Positions 1 to 10,217 of a stretch of 64,000 nucleotides of DNA are shown one piece after another. This DNA comes from Arcuatula senhousia (Eukaryota > Mollusca > Bivalvia > Mytilida > Mytilidae): NCBI GenBank assembly GCA_963971305.1, contig OZ020317.1, positions 10,744,001 through 10,808,000 on the forward strand, given 5' to 3'. A model generated the notes under the pieces. The model saw only the letters and a list, made by a program, of their open reading frames with translations. It was not told where the DNA came from and did not search any database. The position numbers and the translations under genes are program-made. The stretch's first letter is position 1; each line of letters begins with the position of its first letter.

Positions 1-229
1 GTTGGCTAACTTGAAATTGTGGAAATTGAATAAATTGCGAATGCGTATGACTAAATGTTTATTTCAACCAGAGACATCAATAACATCCAGAGAAAAAGTC
101 AATCCAGAGAACATCTTGCATACATTCATACGATTTACTGAAAATACAAAAAAAAACTTATTTACTTGACTGAAAAATTAATTTTCTTGAAACTTATCAA
201 AAGACATATTCAAAAGAACAATAATTGCA
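1..229. other. AT-rich left flank, no gene assigned
   Basis: Sequence left of the BEL/Pao element. One plus-strand frame is open from position 2 to a stop at 167-169 (55 codons) with no recognisable domain. It could be a piece of whatever the retrotransposon inserted into. No matching target-site duplication links it to the right flank at 6785. Confidence 0.3.
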
Positions 230-615
230 AACAACAAAAATACGCAAATGAAAAACAATACATAAAATGCAAATCGCTTCATGGCTTCACTTATGAAAAA
301 ATAAAAATTATCGATTAGCACTTACTACATAGTGAAAAGGTGAGCGGTGATTAAACGAGTAAACTGAGTAGCAGTATTTAAACATACAAAATTTACTAAA
401 AACTATTAAAATGGATAGAAATAAGCTTCGGAAGAATAATTATGCAAAAATATTTAAACATTATAATAAAATAACTCACCAAATAAGAAATATTTCCACC
501 GACTCAACACATGTTTACATAGAAAATTATAAAACGGAAGTACTCAAAAGTGTGTAAATCTCACTGTATAAAATTAGCGAATCGAAAAAAGTGAAATAAC
601 ATTACGGGCTTTACA
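230..615 (-). repeat. 3' LTR of BEL/Pao element
   Basis: 386 bp, matching 6399-6784 base for base except at 244. Its internal edge (615) abuts a minus-strand polypurine tract. The outer edge at 230 is set by loss of identity with the other LTR. Confidence 0.9.
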
Positions 616-793
616 TTCCAGCCCCCTAATTGTGAAGCTCTGCGAACAATTACAAAAAGTACATAATTCAAAAGCGAAATAACAAAAATAAATGAATGTC
701 ATAGAAAAAAGACAAAATTGCAAAAACTTAAATTTTACAAAGTCCATGTAGAGACAAATCAAAAGTCTATAAACACTGACACTGGTAAGTAAA

Positions 794-2038
794 TTAGTCC
801 ATCTCAAGAATTGTGCACAGTTTATCAATAGGACGGGTAAGTATGTTGTTTCTACATTTAACTCTCACTTGACGAACAAGTCCTTTGCGATCAGGTAATG
901 TCTCATGTACTCGTCCAATAGGCCAAGAATTTCTCGGAGCATTCTGGTCTACTACCAAGACAATGTCCCCAACTTGTAAGTTCCTTCTTTCACTATTCCA
1001 CTTCTGACGTTCCTGCAAAATTGGTAAGTATTCATGAACCCATCTAGTCCAGAATAAGTTTGTCATGTACTGAATTTGTCGCCATCTTCGTCTACAATAA
1101 TTGTCAGTCTTGGAGAAGACACCTGGCGGAAGATTTGGCTTACATTTCATAAACAGCAAGTGGTTTGGAGTTAATGCCTCTAAATCATTCGGATCGTCAG
1201 AGTTCATAGTAATCGGTCTACTATTGAGTATTGCCTCGATCTCGCACAAAAGGGTATGTAAGCCGTCATCATCTAGTACTTGTTCTTTGATCACACTTGT
1301 CATTACTTTTCGCACACTACGAATTAATCGTTCCCATACTCCGCCGAAATAGGATCCACTTGGAGGATCAAATTTCCAATCAACATTGTTTTGTAGCATA
1401 CAAGTTTCAATTTGGTTTAAGTTCCAATCGTCAATTGATCCCTTCAGTTCACGCTCTGCGCCAATAAAATTGGTTCCGTTGTCAGATCTTATTGTTGTAA
1501 CTTGTCCGCGACGAGCTATAAACCTTCGTAACACATTGATGTAAGAATCGGTATCTAGAGATGCAGCAACTTCTAGGTGAATAGCACGGCTTGCTAAACA
1601 AGTAAATATCACACCATATCGTTTTATTCGGCACCTTCGCTGTTTTACTTCAATAGGCCCGAAGTAATCTACACCGACTCTAGTAAATGGCGGTTCGTCT
1701 GGTAAAAGTCGATCTTTTGGCAATTCGGCCATCTTTTGTTCACCAACTTCAGCTCCTTGTCGTCGACAGACAACACACTTCGAGATCATCCTTCTGATTG
1801 CAGACGATGCATTTATAATCCAATACTTTTGTCTCACTGTTGAAAGCACATGATTTCGTCCACTATGTTTTAACGCAAGATGAACATGACGTAAGATCAA
1901 CATTGATACATGGTTATTTTTCGGAAGAATAACCGGATGTTTAGATTCTTCTGGTAAACATGATGCTTGTAAACGTCCTCCGACACGAAGTAGTCCATCC
2001 TCGAGAAACGGATCTAAAGACCTGATACTACTGTCCTT
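794..2038 (-). CDS. BEL/Pao integrase region, frameshifted from the upstream pol frame
   Basis: This is the continuation of pol in another frame. The first Met is at 1903, but homologous-looking sequence is open upstream to about 2038, overlapping the end of the RNase H frame. It contains an HHCC zinc-binding segment (His pair, then CVVC), an integrase core with VDYF, SDNG and the Glu of VWER as a D-D-E set, and a basic C-terminal domain. It stops at 794, 179 bases before the 3' LTR. Joining needs a one-base shift near 2030-2045. Whether that is mutation, assembly error or recoding cannot be decided here. Confidence 0.88.
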   Translation of the reverse strand, partial: KDSSIRSLDPFLEDGLLRVGGRLQASCLPEESKHPVILPKNNHVSMLILRHVHLALKHSGRNHVLSTVRQKYWIINASSAIRRMISKCVVCRRQGAEVGEQKMAELPKDRLLPDEPPFTRVGVDYFGPIEVKQRRCRIKRYGVIFTCLASRAIHLEVAASLDTDSYINVLRRFIARRGQVTTIRSDNGTNFIGAERELKGSIDDWNLNQIETCMLQNNVDWKFDPPSGSYFGGVWERLIRSVRKVMTSVIKEQVLDDDGLHTLLCEIEAILNSRPITMNSDDPNDLEALTPNHLLFMKCKPNLPPGVFSKTDNYCRRRWRQIQYMTNLFWTRWVHEYLPILQERQKWNSERRNLQVGDIVLVVDQNAPRNSWPIGRVHETLPDRKGLVRQVRVKCRNNILTRPIDKLCTILEMD

Positions 2039-5000
2039 GCCTATCTTCGCGTTTCCTGATTTTGATCGAATCTATTTCCTTGATGAAAGCTCTCTGTTGA
2101 ACGATAGCGATAATAGCATCTTCGGATTGTTCTAGGTCTTTTAAAGTCAGATTTCGAATCTTGTTTCCTTCCGAAGATTTGTCCTTTCGTACACGTTGCA
2201 ATAAATTGTCTTTAATTTTCAGAATCCATGCTACGGCTCGTTTCAGTTTATACCAAGAAGAATAGTGCTCGAAGAGTTTGTACATAACATCATCGTCATG
2301 GTTATCGCTTGAAATTGTCGCAGTGACTCTTACGCGTTTAATTTCACTATCATCGGTGTCGATGTTTTCAAGATCTGACGGTAGTATTGGCCATTCGTCC
2401 TGTTGATCATATAAGAACTTTGGTGCCTCTATCCAAGGTTGCTCGTATAAGTTGCACACGGATGCGCCTCTTGAAGCGATATCTGCCGGATTTAATTTCG
2501 TGTTAATGTAGCGCCAATTATCAACATTTGATCCATCGTGAATAACAGAAAGTCTATTGGCGACGAAAGTTTGAAACCTTGCACTAGTGTTGCGAATGTA
2601 ACGAAGAACCGACATGCTATCAGTCCAGAAATACGAATCTTGCACTGGGATTTCGAGCTCGTTCAAAATCATTTTATTCGTTCTAACGGCTACCGTTGCT
2701 GCGGTAAGTTCCAATCTCGGAATAGTAGTTTGCTTTAGAGGTGTGACTCTAGCTTTGCCCATTACAAACGAACAGCTTATTTCATTTTCGACATTTTCGA
2801 GCCTAAGATAAGTTACAACTCCGTATCCGGTTTCACTGGCATCAGAAAAGTTATGTAATTGAGCGGACAAGATATTTCCAAATCCTGGAGGTTTGAAACA
2901 ACGGGGAACGCTGAAGTTTGAGAGTTTGTACAAATCGCTGTACCAGAAGTCCCACTGTTGTAACATTGCGTGCGGTACCGGATCGTCCCAGCCCAACTTC
3001 ATTTTACAAAGATCCTGAAGAATTATTTTCGGGCGTAAAGTGAACGGAGCTATGAAACCTAACGGATCGTAAACACTGCTAATCATAGATAATATGCCAC
3101 GTCTTGTTTTGGGTTTATCTTGTAGCGCTATTTTGAATCTGAAAGTGTCCGTTTCAACGCACCATTGAACACCTAAAGCTCTATCGACCGGTAACGATTC
3201 TCGATCTAGATCCAAATCCATAACTTCCTTTGATCTGGCGTCAAGCGGAATAGAGCGAATTACATTTCTACTATTGCTGATCCACTTCGCGATGTGAAAT
3301 CCTCCTTGTTCTAGTAGTTTCTGAATGTCGTTGACTAGATTTATTGCTCGACTCTCGGTTGCCACTGACTTAAGACAATCGTCCACGTAAAAATTATTAA
3401 GAACGGTTTGGATTGCCTCCTCGTCGAAACGACCTTTGCAATCATTTGCAGTTTTCCGTAACGCATAATTTGCACAAGACGGAGAAGAAGTCGCACCAAA
3501 CAAGTGCACCGTCATCTTGTACTCTGTTGGTGATTTCGCGCAATCACCATTTTCCCACCACAGAAATCTGAGAAAGTTAGTGTCCTTTTCAGAAACTCTT
3601 ACCTGGTGGAACATTCCATCAATGTCGCCCATAAAAGCAACTTCGTCTTGGCGAAATCGTATTAAAGTTCCGATTAAACTGTTTGTCAAATTTGGTCCTT
3701 GAATTAACCGTTCATTCAATGAAGTGCCTGCGTACCTGGCCGTACAATCAAACACAACACGTAGTTTTCCTTTCCTTGGGTGATACACCCCGTGATGCGG
3801 TAGATACCAAGTTCTTCCGTCGTTCATTGACAATTCATCATCTTTGACCGGAACAGCATGTCCTTCTTTGAGCACTTTATCCATACATGCTATGTACTTA
3901 TCTCGAAATTCACTATCGGATTTAAAACGCTTCGAAAGTGAAACTAATCTTTGTTCAGCTTGTGCACGATTGTTAGGCATCTCAGTGTTGCTGGATTTGA
4001 ATGGCAAATCCATTACATAATGTCCATTCTCTAAATGAATTGTCCTAGACGCGATATCTAGAAATTGACGATCTTCTTTTGACGGTGATGTGACGTCATC
4101 AATTATCCTTTCACTAAAGTCGTGATCGTAATAGCTTCTTAATTGATCCTCCAGAGAAATAACTGACGCACCAATCCTGTTACAAGTTGCGGTATAACAC
4201 GCCTCCTTACCATGTCCGGATATATTTAGCGGACCATTTATCACCCAACCTAGCAAAGTTTCGACCGCGAATGGACCATCATTTGCACTAGGTACCACTT
4301 TATAAGGCTCCATTGCCCGGGGAACATTAACTCCAATCAAGAGTCCTACATGATCATTAGCGATCCTTTGCAATGGAACATCCTGTAAATGCGGCCAACC
4401 TCGAATGTCATTAACTGTTACGATATCAGTTCCGGAAACTGGTAACTTTTCACGACAAAAGATTGGCGGGAGGGTAACAGCGTTGTTTCCGATTAAGTCG
4501 CTTATCTCTAAACCACCTAAAACGTAACATTCTTCAACATTATCGTTATCGTGTGTCATTGTAGTTAAACTTAGTTTCGATCTTTTTCCGACGACATTAA
4601 GTTCACGCATCACTTTCTCTGAGCAAAAGGTTGCGGTACTTTCACAATCTAAAAATGCGTACGTTTCTATGTATTTGTCACTTTTCACACTTTTTACTCT
4701 TACCGGTAATATTGGCAAGGCTGCTTGTCGACTGTCACCAGCCCCCGTATACGTAGTAGAGTTCTTAACTTTCACGAACGAATTGTCAGTAACGGGTTCT
4801 TCTGTTTCCGATTTACGAGATTCGACATGAAGAATAGACGGATGTACTTTCTTACACACGGAACAAGTTAACTTCAGATTACACGATGCCTTCTGGTGTC
4901 CGTACTTTAGACATCCGTAGCAAAATCCTTTTGATTTAAGAAAGTCGTATCTGTCCTTGAGTGATTTTTCTTTAATTCTATCGCAATCCTTCAAAGCGTG

Positions 5001-6416
5001 AGAACTCTCACAAAATACACATGGCGTATTGAACGCGTTTCGTCTGTGTTCCGTGGTTTTACTAACATTACGATCTACACTCATTTCGACTGACGTAGCT
5101 AAAGTTTTGCGATTACCATAAGATTGCGGTTTCGAATTCTGTAAGTTCTTTGCAGACGTTGGCGTTTTCATCACTTCTTTTCCATACACAGGATCGTTAG
5201 CTTTTCTCGCTTCTCGTTTTACAAATTCGACAAGCTGACTGAACAGGACAGTTTTATGTTGGGATTTCGTTTCGAATACAACGTTACGCCATTTTTCCTG
5301 TAGATAAAAAGGCAGTTTCCTCACTAAAACTCGCAAGTTTTCGGAATATTCCAATACCCTGACTTCGTTGACATTTTGTACTGCATACAAACATTCAGTA
5401 AGAAATATGGAAAAGTCATCCAACGCTTTCGGATTTTCAGGTTTTATAACTGGCCAATCTAACGCTTTTCTAACAAACGAGTTCGCTATGACATCTGGCT
5501 CACCGTATCTTTCCTGTAGCTCATTTAAAGCCGCTGTATAACCTATCTCTGCTTCTAAATGTGAGAATCCTTTGACTATTCTATGTGGCTCTCCAGTTGT
5601 AAATTGTAACAGGTAAGTTAAACGTTCATCATATGACTCAGTGTTCGAATCTATCCTAGACTGAAACTGACGTAGAAAACCTTTGTAGGCCATTGGATTA
5701 CCATCAAATTTCTGAATATCAACTTTTGGCTTATTCAACTCACGAGCAATCGAAATACTGTCTGATTGTAAGGTAAAGCCATTGTTGTTACGATCTTTCG
5801 TTTCAAAGTCAGCCTTTGGCTTTGGTAGAGATAACTTACTCGGGATATATTCAGACACTCTCGGATTCAGACCTGAAGTTTTAATTCGTACGGATTTCGT
5901 AACAGTGTCAGCTGGTTTACGGTTCGATGTACGTGAAGTCTCACTTAATCTTTCATTTTTGGTCTGTTCTGATTCTAATAAATCGTCTTCCATCATGCTC
6001 CTTTCCAACTCCTCTATAACCTTTGCTTTCGCATCACTTACTTTTAGCTCAGTTTTCAGTTCTAATTCTTCTTCTTGGAGTTTAAGTTTTAATTTAGCTT
6101 CTTCTAATGATTTCTTTTCCTTTAGAGCCTCTGCTCTGGCCAAAAGTTCTACTTTACGCTGTTCTTCTACTAACTTAGCTTTCGACAGATGACTTGAACG
6201 ACTAGATCTTGAACTCCTATGTGATCCTGACCTTGAACTCCTATGTGATCCTGACCTTGAACTGTGCGACCTCGAACCATCTTGTGATCTCTCGTCTTCT
6301 TTAACAGCACTTTGTGATGGTAATGTCACGATCTTATTAATTGAAAACCAGTCTTGTACCATCTGATTAGTTTCGAGAAAAACACAATTTTTGTCTTGAA
6401 CAACAAAAATACTCAA
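2028..6416 (-). CDS. BEL/Pao Gag-protease-RT-RNase H polyprotein (1462 aa)
   Basis: This is the main retrotransposon polyprotein. An N-terminal Ser/Arg-rich repeat stretch (residues about 40-75) precedes a Lys/Glu-rich coiled coil (about 80-165). A DUF1759-like Gag region follows (about 235-420), then two Cys/His zinc-knuckle-like clusters (about 460-475 and 495-520). A DUF1758-like aspartic protease region sits near residue 590, the RT with YVDD near residue 1010, and an RNase H-like domain at about 1190-1330. The protease has D-C-E-S where retroelement proteases usually have D-x-G, so the conserved Gly is replaced. The frame ends at TAG 2028-2030, before the integrase, because of a one-base shift. 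Family members normally carry integrase in the same ORF. Confidence 0.9.
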   Translation of the reverse strand: MSIFVVQDKNCVFLETNQMVQDWFSINKIVTLPSQSAVKEDERSQDGSRSHSSRSGSHRSSRSGSHRSSRSSRSSHLSKAKLVEEQRKVELLARAEALKEKKSLEEAKLKLKLQEEELELKTELKVSDAKAKVIEELERSMMEDDLLESEQTKNERLSETSRTSNRKPADTVTKSVRIKTSGLNPRVSEYIPSKLSLPKPKADFETKDRNNNGFTLQSDSISIARELNKPKVDIQKFDGNPMAYKGFLRQFQSRIDSNTESYDERLTYLLQFTTGEPHRIVKGFSHLEAEIGYTAALNELQERYGEPDVIANSFVRKALDWPVIKPENPKALDDFSIFLTECLYAVQNVNEVRVLEYSENLRVLVRKLPFYLQEKWRNVVFETKSQHKTVLFSQLVEFVKREARKANDPVYGKEVMKTPTSAKNLQNSKPQSYGNRKTLATSVEMSVDRNVSKTTEHRRNAFNTPCVFCESSHALKDCDRIKEKSLKDRYDFLKSKGFCYGCLKYGHQKASCNLKLTCSVCKKVHPSILHVESRKSETEEPVTDNSFVKVKNSTTYTGAGDSRQAALPILPVRVKSVKSDKYIETYAFLDCESTATFCSEKVMRELNVVGKRSKLSLTTMTHDNDNVEECYVLGGLEISDLIGNNAVTLPPIFCREKLPVSGTDIVTVNDIRGWPHLQDVPLQRIANDHVGLLIGVNVPRAMEPYKVVPSANDGPFAVETLLGWVINGPLNISGHGKEACYTATCNRIGASVISLEDQLRSYYDHDFSERIIDDVTSPSKEDRQFLDIASRTIHLENGHYVMDLPFKSSNTEMPNNRAQAEQRLVSLSKRFKSDSEFRDKYIACMDKVLKEGHAVPVKDDELSMNDGRTWYLPHHGVYHPRKGKLRVVFDCTARYAGTSLNERLIQGPNLTNSLIGTLIRFRQDEVAFMGDIDGMFHQVRVSEKDTNFLRFLWWENGDCAKSPTEYKMTVHLFGATSSPSCANYALRKTANDCKGRFDEEAIQTVLNNFYVDDCLKSVATESRAINLVNDIQKLLEQGGFHIAKWISNSRNVIRSIPLDARSKEVMDLDLDRESLPVDRALGVQWCVETDTFRFKIALQDKPKTRRGILSMISSVYDPLGFIAPFTLRPKIILQDLCKMKLGWDDPVPHAMLQQWDFWYSDLYKLSNFSVPRCFKPPGFGNILSAQLHNFSDASETGYGVVTYLRLENVENEISCSFVMGKARVTPLKQTTIPRLELTAATVAVRTNKMILNELEIPVQDSYFWTDSMSVLRYIRNTSARFQTFVANRLSVIHDGSNVDNWRYINTKLNPADIASRGASVCNLYEQPWIEAPKFLYDQQDEWPILPSDLENIDTDDSEIKRVRVTATISSDNHDDDVMYKLFEHYSSWYKLKRAVAWILKIKDNLLQRVRKDKSSEGNKIRNLTLKDLEQSEDAIIAIVQQRAFIKEIDSIKIRKREDRQGQ

Positions 6417-6784
6417 ATGAAAAACAATACATAAAATGCAAATCGCTTCATGGCTTCACTTATGAAAAAATAAAAATTATCGATTAGCACTTACTACATA
6501 GTGAAAAGGTGAGCGGTGATTAAACGAGTAAACTGAGTAGCAGTATTTAAACATACAAAATTTACTAAAAACTATTAAAATGGATAGAAATAAGCTTCGG
6601 AAGAATAATTATGCAAAAATATTTAAACATTATAATAAAATAACTCACCAAATAAGAAATATTTCCACCGACTCAACACATGTTTACATAGAAAATTATA
6701 AAACGGAAGTACTCAAAAGTGTGTAAATCTCACTGTATAAAATTAGCGAATCGAAAAAAGTGAAATAACATTACGGGCTTTACA
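6399..6784 (-). repeat. 5' LTR of BEL/Pao element
   Basis: 386 bp, near-identical to 230-615. On the minus strand it begins TGTAAAGCCC. The first in-frame ATG of the gag-pol frame (6416) lies 18 bases inside this LTR. A second Met at about codon 19 (near 6362) is an alternative start. Confidence 0.9.
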
Positions 6785-7132
6785 ATCTCAAATGTCCATG
6801 AGAAAAGACAAACGATTTTTTTTATCATGTGTCAACATTATCCAAGATATAACAAACAGCATGAGCCATATCCGAACTATAAAAAACAATCTCATCCATA
6901 TTCGAATTATAACAAGCCAGCTCAGTCGTATGAACCTCAACCTAACTATATTCAACAATCTCAACCATATCCAATGGGCTTGGATGGGAGTAGATACAAT
7001 CAACAGTGTAGCAATGAATACATGTCCGAATACCAAACAAGAAATTCTCATAGTGGTCTCAAAGGTCAACAGAAGAACAACGAAAACTTGTATCAACTGT
7101 TAGAGATCATTTTAAGAAATCAAAATTATTAA
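6785..7132 (+). CDS. Open frame with Tyr/Pro/Asn/Gln repeats, possible remnant of a LINE first ORF
   Basis: The frame is open from the BEL/Pao LTR junction at 6785 to a stop at 7132. The first internal Met is at 6827. The product has imperfect repeats rich in Tyr, Pro, Asn and Gln (motifs such as YPNY, YSNY, PQPNY), then a short helix-like end (LLEIILRN). Low-complexity ends of this kind occur in ORF1 proteins of non-LTR retrotransposons, and a LINE starts 920 bp downstream on the same strand. The assignment is an inference. The 5' part is missing, as if the LTR element interrupted it. Confidence 0.35.
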   Translation: MSNVHEKRQTIFFIMCQHYPRYNKQHEPYPNYKKQSHPYSNYNKPAQSYEPQPNYIQQSQPYPMGLDGSRYNQQCSNEYMSEYQTRNSHSGLKGQQKNNENLYQLLEIILRNQNY

Positions 7133-8055
7133 TCTGAAATGTATGGGTCTGTTATATTATGTATAACGCAGTGAAAAAAAATTGATGTACAAACCATTTA
7201 ATTTTAAAACATAAACATGATTTTATAATATAATGAATGTGTAGTTTTCATATTTTCTGTACATGTCTGTCAACCCTTCAGTAAATCCATCAGAAAATTT
7301 CTTGTGACAAAAAAAAATACAAAAAAAAAAAACTAAAAACATATTTATAATTTAGTAAAATGTTTGAAACAAATTTCACAGTGGTTTTATAAATTTTAAC
7401 GGTTCACATATTAACCATGTTAAAGTTTGTTTGTTTGTTTGTTTGTTTTTTTGTTTGTTTTTTTGTTTGTTTTTTTTTTTTTTGTTTTGTTTTGTTTTTT
7501 TTTTTTTTTTTTTGCTTTAAAGCTTTTAAACACCTTCCAAGTTAAGTCAAATTTACATTGTACTGATTTCTTCTATGATACATTGTTTTACTCTATTTTG
7601 TATGGTTGAAAATGGTAGCACAAGTATAATTGTATACCATATATTATGTGGAGTTATTTAAAATAGAGGTAAAAAATATGTTAACGCAATATGTACATTT
7701 TAATAGTTGTATAGTTGTATTAAAAATTTGTTACTTAATTGAATGTATGATAATTTTGTCATGTCTGTCATGTCTGTGGGACATCCAAATGTATAAGTCA
7801 TCAATTTAGAAATTGAAAAATAATTTGTAAATAGTGAAATAAGGCATATTCTAAGCCCAAATTTTAATTTTAATCAAAAAGATAAAACAAATTTCTTTGA
7901 TCTTCTTTTTATTATGAAAATTCAATTCTGAACTGAATTTGAACAAAAACATATTACATTACAAAATTGAGTTACTCCCCTTTGAACAATAAAAGTGAAA
8001 ATTTCAGCCCAAGTCTTTTTTCATTATTAATTCAATATATATAGTGTAAAATAAG
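7133..8055. other. AT-rich spacer with (GTTT)n and poly-T
   Basis: No gene seen. A GTTT/poly-T low-complexity run occupies about 7425-7513. Several A and T homopolymers follow. The LINE 5' untranslated region probably lies in the right half, but I cannot place its start. Confidence 0.6.
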
Positions 8056-9228
8056 ATGGTAATGAATAGAAATAACACAAATTTTTTGTTGAATCAGCTT
8101 ACTATATCTGCCTGGAATATTCACGGACTTGGAGATAAGCATCGTGATAATGATTTTATAGAAAAACTAAGAAATAATGAAATAAATATTCTTCTTGAAA
8201 CGTGGACTGGTACTAGTAAAAAACATGAAATACCAGGCTTTCACAAAAAGCCGGAAAAAAAGAATAAGTCTAGACGTTACAGTGGTGGTATTATAGTATA
8301 TTATAAAAAAAACATTTCTCATGGAATCTCATATATTGAAAATGGTTCAAAATCTGAAAATCGTTTATGGATAAAATTGGATAAAACTGTATTCAGTTTA
8401 GAAAAAGATTTATATATCTGTTCTGTATACATACCACCTGTAAACTCAAATCACTATAACGCTGATTATGTTGAATTAGAAAACGAGATTTCCTTTTTCT
8501 CTACGAAAGGTAAAATTCTGTTAATTGGGGACTTTAATTCAAGAACTGGATCAAACCCAGATTATATTATGAATGATGCAGATGATTTAAACAAATTTAG
8601 TGAAGAAAATCTACTTCCAGAAAATTATTTTATAGGTTCAGATCTAAAGAGACTAAACCATGATAATATTTGTAATGATCAAGGAAAAAACTTATTAAAT
8701 TTATGTATGGCATCAAAATTGAGAATATTGAATGGCAGATATGTGGGCGATTCACTTGGATATTTTACTTGTTTAAATGTAAATGGTCTTAGTTCTGTTG
8801 ATTATGGAGTTATAAGTGAGAGCCTTCTGTCCTCAGTTCTATATTTTGAAACACTTGAATTTAATCATCTTTCTGACCATGCTCAAATAAAAGTAACATT
8901 GAAATGTAAATTGCAACCTCAGAAAGTACAGTCATCTCCAATCAAAAACTGGTCTATTGCTAAAAATTTTAAATGGATAAAAAATTCAAATGAAAAACTT
9001 TTGGAGTGTTTAAGTGATAAAAAAGTTATCAACCAATTTGTAAATTTTGAGACTAAAGCCTTCAACACAAATCAAGAAGGTATAAATTCTGCTGCAGAAG
9101 AACTAAATGAATTATTCAGTAATATTACAGAAAAGTCATGCAAATTAAAAAAAAATGGGAAGAAAAATCTCGAAAGTTTAAACAAAATTGGTCTGATGAG
9201 TCGGTATATGACCAAAAAAAGTCTATAA
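8056..9228 (+). CDS. LINE ORF2 part 1: APE-like endonuclease
   Basis: Starts ATG GTA ATG. Endonuclease landmarks in order: SAWNIHGLG (N-terminal Asn), LLETWTG (catalytic Glu), GDFNSRTG and the terminal SDHA motif near 8872-8885. These match the exonuclease-endonuclease-phosphatase fold that nicks target DNA for target-primed reverse transcription. The last 25 codons are out of register: the true continuation is the frame entering at the A9 run (9147-9155). Confidence 0.85.
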   Translation: MVMNRNNTNFLLNQLTISAWNIHGLGDKHRDNDFIEKLRNNEINILLETWTGTSKKHEIPGFHKKPEKKNKSRRYSGGIIVYYKKNISHGISYIENGSKSENRLWIKLDKTVFSLEKDLYICSVYIPPVNSNHYNADYVELENEISFFSTKGKILLIGDFNSRTGSNPDYIMNDADDLNKFSEENLLPENYFIGSDLKRLNHDNICNDQGKNLLNLCMASKLRILNGRYVGDSLGYFTCLNVNGLSSVDYGVISESLLSSVLYFETLEFNHLSDHAQIKVTLKCKLQPQKVQSSPIKNWSIAKNFKWIKNSNEKLLECLSDKKVINQFVNFETKAFNTNQEGINSAAEELNELFSNITEKSCKLKKNGKKNLESLNKIGLMSRYMTKKSL

Positions 9229-10217
9229 ATTTTACTTGTAGTCAAATAAGAAAAAATCCTTATAATAAGGATTTGAGACAAAAATATTTTAATCAACTTA
9301 AAACTTTTAGAAAAATGGTGAAGCAGAAAAAAAAGCTACATATGCAATATATATATGATAAATTATCAGATTCTATGCAAAATAATCCCAGTGAATTCTG
9401 GAAATTACTTAAAGAAAATAACCAGATTAGTGATGAAAAGGAAAATGAAGTTAAAACTTTAGTAAATGACTTTGATAAAATAGTCAAACATATTCAAGAC
9501 CAAGGAGAATGCAAAAATATTAACGACAAATTTCAAAAGGGTATAGAAACTGAGTTAAACCATTTGGAGCAACACTTGGGTGAAAATTCTGAGACTGACA
9601 ACCCAATTAGTATCAAAGAAATCAAATCAGCATTAAAAAAATTGAAAAAGGGTAAAGCAAATGGACCAGATGGTATAATAAATGAAATATTCAAATACAG
9701 TTGTGAGGTAACTGTTAAAAGTATTGCAAAACTCTTTAATTTGATTTTAAAAACTGGCCACTTTCCAATTCAATGGAATAAGTCCTTTTTGATTTTGCTA
9801 CATAAAAGTGGTAATAAAACTGATCCTTCTAATTACAGGGGAATTTCATTCATCAATTGTATAGCTAAATTGTTTAGCGCCATATTAAATGAGAGACTTA
9901 AAACTTGGATGAAGGATAGATATTCAAATTCCCAGTTTGGTTTTCGAGAAAATCATAGAACTTCTGACAGTCTTTTTATTTTAAAATCTCTTTTTAACAA
10001 ATACTTACATAAGAAGAAGACAAAATTATTTATATGCTTTGTAGACTTCAAAAAAGCCTTTGATTCAGTTTGGAGGGAGGGATTATTGTTCAAGTTAGCT
10101 AAACTTGGAATTGGAAAACATTTATTCAACACAGTAAAAACTATGTTAGCCAATACAAACATTGCGCTTAAATTAGAAGGACATTGTTCTGAATATTTTG
10201 AAGTAAATAGGGGGTAA
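9138..10217 (+). CDS. LINE ORF2 part 2: reverse transcriptase N-terminal half
   Basis: A Lys-rich linker is followed by RT blocks: KGKANGPDGI, NYRGIS, SQFGFR and the FVDFKKAFD motif carrying the first catalytic Asp. The ATG at 9138 is only the first Met in this frame, not a real start. The frame stops at 10215-10217 immediately after a G5 run, just before the conserved QGD segment. Confidence 0.85.
   Translation: MQIKKKWEEKSRKFKQNWSDESVYDQKKSINFTCSQIRKNPYNKDLRQKYFNQLKTFRKMVKQKKKLHMQYIYDKLSDSMQNNPSEFWKLLKENNQISDEKENEVKTLVNDFDKIVKHIQDQGECKNINDKFQKGIETELNHLEQHLGENSETDNPISIKEIKSALKKLKKGKANGPDGIINEIFKYSCEVTVKSIAKLFNLILKTGHFPIQWNKSFLILLHKSGNKTDPSNYRGISFINCIAKLFSAILNERLKTWMKDRYSNSQFGFRENHRTSDSLFILKSLFNKYLHKKKTKLFICFVDFKKAFDSVWREGLLFKLAKLGIGKHLFNTVKTMLANTNIALKLEGHCSEYFEVNRG

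Larger units (their letters stand above)
230..6784 (-). mobile_element. BEL/Pao-type LTR retrotransposon, nearly intact
   Basis: The element reads right to left: 5' LTR 6399-6784, gag-protease-RT-RNase H reading frame 6416-2028, integrase frame about 2038-794, polypurine tract at 616-628 (purine-rich on the minus strand), 3' LTR 230-615. The Pao class is supported by domain order and by a YVDD reverse transcriptase with an integrase after RNase H. The LTRs are the same length and I find one difference (244 versus 6413), so insertion is recent. The outer LTR edge is TG/CA on the right (ends CTTTACA) but is not a clear TG on the left, and no target-site duplication is seen. Confidence 0.92.

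Noticed and set aside
5782..6192. 136-codon plus-strand ORF
   Set aside because: Antisense shadow of the BEL/Pao Gag coiled-coil region.
7427..7609. Phe/Val-rich ORF
   Set aside because: Low-complexity GTTT and poly-T run.
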